Shown: in pieces, positions 61,229 through 64,000 of the stretch
Numbering within the stretch: the first letter of the stretch is position 1
How the letters are laid out: the number at the start of each line of letters is the position of its first letter
Origin: JBCCXL01 sp039191605
Lineage (GTDB): Bacteria > Acidobacteriota > Thermoanaerobaculia > Multivoradales > JAHZIX01
DNA length: 64,000 nucleotides
Direction: 5' to 3'
Assembly: GCA_039191605.1 (NCBI GenBank)
Contig: JBCCXL010000002.1
Coordinates: 1-64,000 of the forward strand
Position numbers and translations under genes: made by a program
The notes under the pieces: model-generated
The model's database searches: none
Told to the model about the DNA's origin: nothing
What the model saw: only the letters and a program-made list of their open reading frames with translations

Positions 61229-62176
61229 TCAAGACCATGAGCGTTCCTCCTGGAGAGAGACCCAGCGTCCGCCGCGGCCGACGATGAGGTGATCTACCAG
61301 CTTCACCCCCACCGCCTCCGCCGCCGCCCGCAGCGACCGAGTGGCGCTCCAATCATCGACGCTGGGGCTGGGATCCCCGCTGGGATGAGTGTGGAAGACC
61401 ACCACCGCCGCGGCGTTGTGGAGCAGCGCCTCTCGCAGCACCTGCTGAGGATCCATCGGCACTCGGGCCAGAGCCCCGCGGAAGAGCTCCTTCTCCCCCA
61501 ATAGACCGCAGCGGGAGTCCAAGAAGAGAGCTCCGGCCACCTCCTGATCACCGCGGGCGTAGCGCAGGGTGAGGTAGTTGGCCACCGCCGCCGGGCGGCT
61601 GAGCACGTTGCGGTGGCGAATTCGTCCCCTCGCCATACGCCGCCCCAACTCCACCGCCGCCATCAGCGCCGCCGCCTTCGCCGGCCCCAGCCCGGCCCGC
61701 CGCAGATCGCCGAAGGCCAGCCCCGGGAGCCCGCCGATGCCGCCATGCTCCCGCAGCAGCTGCCTGGCCATCTCCAGGGCGGAGACCCCGCGACGACCGG
61801 TGCGCAGCAGCACCGCCAGCAGCTCCGCCTCGGAAAGAGTGCTGCTGCCGTGGCGCAGCAGGCGCTCCCGCGGGCGCTCGTCTCCGGGCAGATCCCGCAT
61901 CAGGGGAGCGCGAGGCTCCTTCCCTTGGGATTCCGGAGCAGGCGTAGCCGACGGCTCCTCCGGCGGCCCGTGCGATTCGGGAGCTTCCGGCGCTTCGAGG
62001 ATTGAAGGCTCCCTCTCCTCAAGCACATCCTCGATTCTCGCCTCATCTCTTGACGGCGGGGTATCTCCGGCTTCACCCTGCTCACCGGCAGCCGCAGCGC
62101 GGCTCTTCGGCCGGGGAAAAGGTAAGGGAAGGGGCAGAGAAATTGGTGAGTCACTCACGGGACGCTCCTTTGGCAT
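61229..62176 (-). CDS. radC: RadC-family JAMM protein with N-terminal extension
   Basis: This is a 315-residue protein. From about residue 93 it matches RadC: DLPGDERPRERLLRHG, SEAELLAVLLRTG, then a helix-hairpin-helix segment and the C-terminal JAMM/MPN domain with H262-T-H264-PSGDPSPSVDD275 as metal ligands. The normal family length is about 225, so about 90 N-terminal residues of Pro/Glu/Ala-rich low-complexity sequence are extra. The start is uncertain: the ATG at 62176 has no clear site, and an ATG at 61900 would give the canonical protein. RadC was once linked to DNA repair, but its function is not established. Confidence 0.85.
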   Translation of the reverse strand: MPKERPVSDSPISLPLPLPFPRPKSRAAAAGEQGEAGDTPPSRDEARIEDVLEEREPSILEAPEAPESHGPPEEPSATPAPESQGKEPRAPLMRDLPGDERPRERLLRHGSSTLSEAELLAVLLRTGRRGVSALEMARQLLREHGGIGGLPGLAFGDLRRAGLGPAKAAALMAAVELGRRMARGRIRHRNVLSRPAAVANYLTLRYARGDQEVAGALFLDSRCGLLGEKELFRGALARVPMDPQQVLREALLHNAAAVVVFHTHPSGDPSPSVDDWSATRSLRAAAEAVGVKLVDHLIVGRGGRWVSLQEERSWS

Positions 62177-62568
62177 CGAAGAACTGTGAAATGGGTGCTG
62201 GAAGCACAGCGAAGTAGGCGCTGGAATCACGGCATCGGACACGAGGACACCATGGCGCGGCGGCCGCTGATGCCCTCGCCCCTTCAAGAGGCGCCGGCAC
62301 CTTGCCTTCTTCTCGCTGAGCCTCATCGCCCCTCTTTCATCCCTCTTTCCCATGCGCTGAATCCCTCTTCCAGCGAATCGTTGACACCCCTCTTCTGCCT
62401 CTGCTAGGAATTCATCACCTTTGCCCAGAATCCTGGCGAGCTCTCGCCCGGCGCTGGGTCGATCAAACCACCAGATCCGAGGGCGGCGGTCTCTGCCCCG
62501 CCCCGCGTCTCTGCAGCCCAGAGACGGATCGAGTCTCGGGCCTCGCCCGGTCGGAGTCCTCCTGCCTC
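62177..62568. other. Intergenic region upstream of the polyamine genes
   Basis: No gene is seen in 392 bases. It contains a candidate promoter, perfect TTGACA (62381-62386) and TAGGAA (62405-62410) 18 bases apart with TGC before the -10, about 160 bases before the arginine decarboxylase start. Confidence 0.5.
62381..62410 (+). promoter_or_regulatory. Candidate promoter of the arginine decarboxylase operon
   Basis: TTGACA - 18 bases - TAGGAA with an extended TGC before the -10. The -35 is perfect; the -10 is weak (3 of 6). Confidence 0.45.
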
Positions 62569-63126
62569 ATGGGAACCTTTCTCTTCGTCCCCACCCGCAT
62601 GTTTCTCACCCGTGGGGTCGGCGTCCACAAGGAAAAGCTCACCAGCTTCGAGATGGCCCTGCGCTCCGCCGGGATCGCCGCCATCAACATCATTCGCGTC
62701 TCCAGCATCTTCCCCCCCGGCTGCAAGGTGATCTCCAAGTCCAAGGGCCTGAAGGAGCTTCCCCCCGGCGCCGTGGTGCCCTGCGTCGTCGCCGAGTCCG
62801 CCACCAACGAGCCGGAGCGCCGCATCGCCGCCTCGGTGGGCGTCGCGATGCCCAAAGACCCCACCCAATACGGCTACCTCTCCGAGCATCACTCCTACGG
62901 CGAAGACCAGCGCACCGCCAGCGACTACGCCGAGGACCTCGCCGCCACCATGCTCGCCACCACCCTCGGCGTCGACTTCGATCCCGACACCAGCTACGAC
63001 GAGAAGCGGGAGATTTGGCGCATCTCCGGCCAGATCGTGCGCACCACCGCCCTCACCCAAACCGCCCGCGGCGACAAAGACGGTCGCTGGACCACGGTGA
63101 TCGCCGCCTCCGTGCTGCTGCCGTGA
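62569..63126 (+). CDS. pdaD: Pyruvoyl-dependent arginine decarboxylase
   Basis: This 185-residue protein matches the PvlArgDC family over its whole length: VPTRMFLTRGVGVHKEKLTS at the start, NIIRVSSIFPPGCK in the middle, and GQIVRTTALTQTA near the end. In this family the proenzyme self-cleaves at the Ser-Ser pair (S45-S46 here) to form a pyruvoyl cofactor on the new chain. It converts arginine to agmatine. Its stop codon overlaps a GTG of the next small frame (GTGA), and the agmatinase gene follows, so the unit makes putrescine via agmatine. This class is less common in bacteria than PLP-dependent enzymes. Confidence 0.92.
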   Translation: MGTFLFVPTRMFLTRGVGVHKEKLTSFEMALRSAGIAAINIIRVSSIFPPGCKVISKSKGLKELPPGAVVPCVVAESATNEPERRIAASVGVAMPKDPTQYGYLSEHHSYGEDQRTASDYAEDLAATMLATTLGVDFDPDTSYDEKREIWRISGQIVRTTALTQTARGDKDGRWTTVIAASVLLP

Positions 63127-63380
63127 GCCAGCCCGGGGATCAATCGCCTGGCAACTTCATAGAGCCAGAGCTGCTTCTTCCCCTGGGGTCACTCGGCTGG
63201 TCCCCCAGTAGCCGGAAGCGAACCAAAGCCCGAGAGCCCAAAGCGCAGGAGCATCCGGAGCCGAAGGCGACTATGCGACCAGCTTCGGGCTCCGAGCGAG
63301 GGCAGCGTCGCCGGGATCAATCGCCTGGCAACTTCATAGGGCCGGATCGATCGCCTGAAAACTGGATGGATGAGCCATGA
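63123..63380 (+). CDS. Putative 85-residue Pro/Arg-rich protein between the polyamine genes
   Basis: Starting at GTG 63123, which overlaps the stop of the arginine decarboxylase as GTGA, a frame of 85 codons runs to TGA 63378-63380, which overlaps the agmatinase ATG as ATGA. Both ends are therefore compatible with translational coupling. The sequence is Pro/Arg/Ser-rich and contains the peptide DQSPGNFI twice (about residues 6-13 and 65-72), each followed by Pro two residues later, plus a degenerate third copy (RSPENWMDEP). There is no independent ribosome site. It matches no family I know. It could be a real coupled small gene, or a chance frame through repeated spacer DNA. Confidence 0.35.
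   Translation: MSQPGDQSPGNFIEPELLLPLGSLGWSPSSRKRTKAREPKAQEHPEPKATMRPASGSERGQRRRDQSPGNFIGPDRSPENWMDEP
63136..63339 (+). repeat. Dispersed 27-bp direct repeat in the polyamine operon
   Basis: Two identical 27-base copies at 63136-63162 and 63313-63339. Degenerate copies follow at about 63343-63369 and at 63391-63412, the last inside the agmatinase N-terminal codons (EDHSPDGLD). Spacing is 177, about 30 and about 48 bases. Confidence 0.85.
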
Positions 63381-64000
63381 GTCCCTTCGAGGATCACTCG
63401 CCTGACGGCTTAGACAGGGCTCCTCAGCCCAACTTCCTCGGCCTCGAGCCTCCCTTAAGCGACTACGCCACCGCCCGCAGCGCCATTCTGCCGGTGCCCC
63501 TGGAGCGCACCGTCTCCTACGGCGGCGGCACCGCCCGCGGGCCCCGGGCGATCCTCGACGCCTCCCTCCAGGTCGAGCTCTACGACGAAGAAACCGGCCT
63601 CGACCTAGAGCAGGAGACCGACGCCAGCCGATACGGCATCGCCACGCTGCCTCCGGCAGACGTCTCTCATCCTGACCTGGGGGACTGCCTCGAGGCCCTC
63701 CGCGCTCGCTGCCGCGAGGTGATGGAAGACGGCAAATTCCTCCTCACCCTCGGCGGCGAGCACAGCCTCACCATCGCTCCGGTGCGCGCCGCCCGGGACG
63801 TCTTCGGCCAAAACGGCGACAGTATCGGCGTCGTCCAATTCGACGCCCACGCTGACCTTCGAGACGCCTACGAGGGTACTCCCCACTCCCACGCCTGCGT
63901 CATGAAGCGAGTCTACGACGAGGGAATCGCCCACCTCGGCGTCGGCATCCGCTCCCTCTCCGGCCCCGAGGCCGAGCTCATCCGCAATCAAGACATCCCC
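63377..64000 (+). CDS. speB: Agmatinase (ureohydrolase), 3' end outside the window
   Basis: The frame is open from ATG 63377 to the edge, 208 codons. It hydrolyses agmatine to putrescine and urea. Visible motifs are VSYGGGTARGPRAIL, LGGEHSLT (Mn ligand His), VQFDAHADLRDAYEG (DAHAD, Mn ligands) and HSHACVMKR. The second DxD metal motif lies beyond the window. The N-terminus before SDYATARSAI is longer than the core and contains a degenerate copy of the operon's SPGNF-like repeat. ATG overlaps the stop of the upstream small frame. Partner: the arginine decarboxylase at 62569. Confidence 0.92.
   Translation, partial: MSPFEDHSPDGLDRAPQPNFLGLEPPLSDYATARSAILPVPLERTVSYGGGTARGPRAILDASLQVELYDEETGLDLEQETDASRYGIATLPPADVSHPDLGDCLEALRARCREVMEDGKFLLTLGGEHSLTIAPVRAARDVFGQNGDSIGVVQFDAHADLRDAYEGTPHSHACVMKRVYDEGIAHLGVGIRSLSGPEAELIRNQDIP

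Noticed and set aside
62421..63122. Upstream part of the long plus-strand frame that ends at 63380
   Set aside because: This part overlaps the arginine decarboxylase in another frame and is Arg/His/Pro-rich noise. Only the part after 63123 is kept as a possible small gene.

Overview
The window is GC-rich, densely coded chromosomal DNA of a Gram-negative bacterium: it has TonB-dependent outer-membrane receptors, signal peptides and a MacB-like exporter. Multi-copy ELWxTDGT-repeat secreted proteins, a Ser/Thr kinase fused to TPRs, 40-residue TPR arrays, secreted metzincins and a propionyl/methylmalonyl-CoA pathway together point to Acidobacteriota (Thermoanaerobaculia-like), with Myxococcota as the main alternative. 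This assignment is inference from gene content. No rRNA, tRNA, CRISPR array, insertion sequence or prophage was seen.

Layout. 1-1299: 3' part of a TPR-repeat protein with six 120-bp DNA repeats. 1337-4695: two paralogous secreted metzincin proteases, minus strand. 4920-6779: membrane histidine kinase. 7207-23432 (minus): a fatty/branched-chain acyl-CoA and methylmalonyl-CoA block, namely two acyl-CoA dehydrogenases, methylmalonyl-CoA mutase small and large subunits, then two giant ELWxTDGT-repeat secreted proteins, then the mutase chaperone GTPase MeaB. 23882-27893 (minus): small Cys-rich secreted protein, NtrC-type response regulator, HtrA protease. 28600-40570 (plus): the translation/RNA-processing cluster rimP-nusA-infB-ylxP-rbfA-nrnA-truB-rpsO-pnp, driven by a near-consensus promoter and an attenuator-like leader. 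40714-46704 (plus): Nif3-like protein, Ser/Thr kinase-TPR receptor, secreted subtilisin with a triple 12-residue repeat. 46852-51127 (minus): tatD, metG, hslO. 51378-60969 (plus): two TonB-dependent receptors followed by a MacB-like ABC exporter (ATPase, two different permeases, HlyD-type adaptor). 61229-62176 (minus): radC. 62569-64000 (plus): pyruvoyl arginine decarboxylase, a probable overlooked 85-residue ORF, and the 5' part of agmatinase.

How genes work together. The acyl-CoA dehydrogenases, MutAB and MeaB would carry short/branched acyl-CoA oxidation through propionyl-CoA to succinyl-CoA. The rimP-pnp cluster couples transcription elongation, initiation, ribosome maturation and RNA decay. 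Arginine decarboxylase plus agmatinase makes putrescine from arginine via agmatine. The receptor/exporter block looks like one cell-envelope unit, lacking only a TolC-type outer-membrane channel.

The most noteworthy observations are: the small ORF at 63123-63380, joined to both neighbours by 4-base stop/start overlaps and built around a duplicated DQSPGNFI motif; the mosaic ELWxTDGT paralogue pair with a duplicated C-terminal domain; the receptor/exporter cluster; and alternative hairpins in the rimP and pnp leaders.
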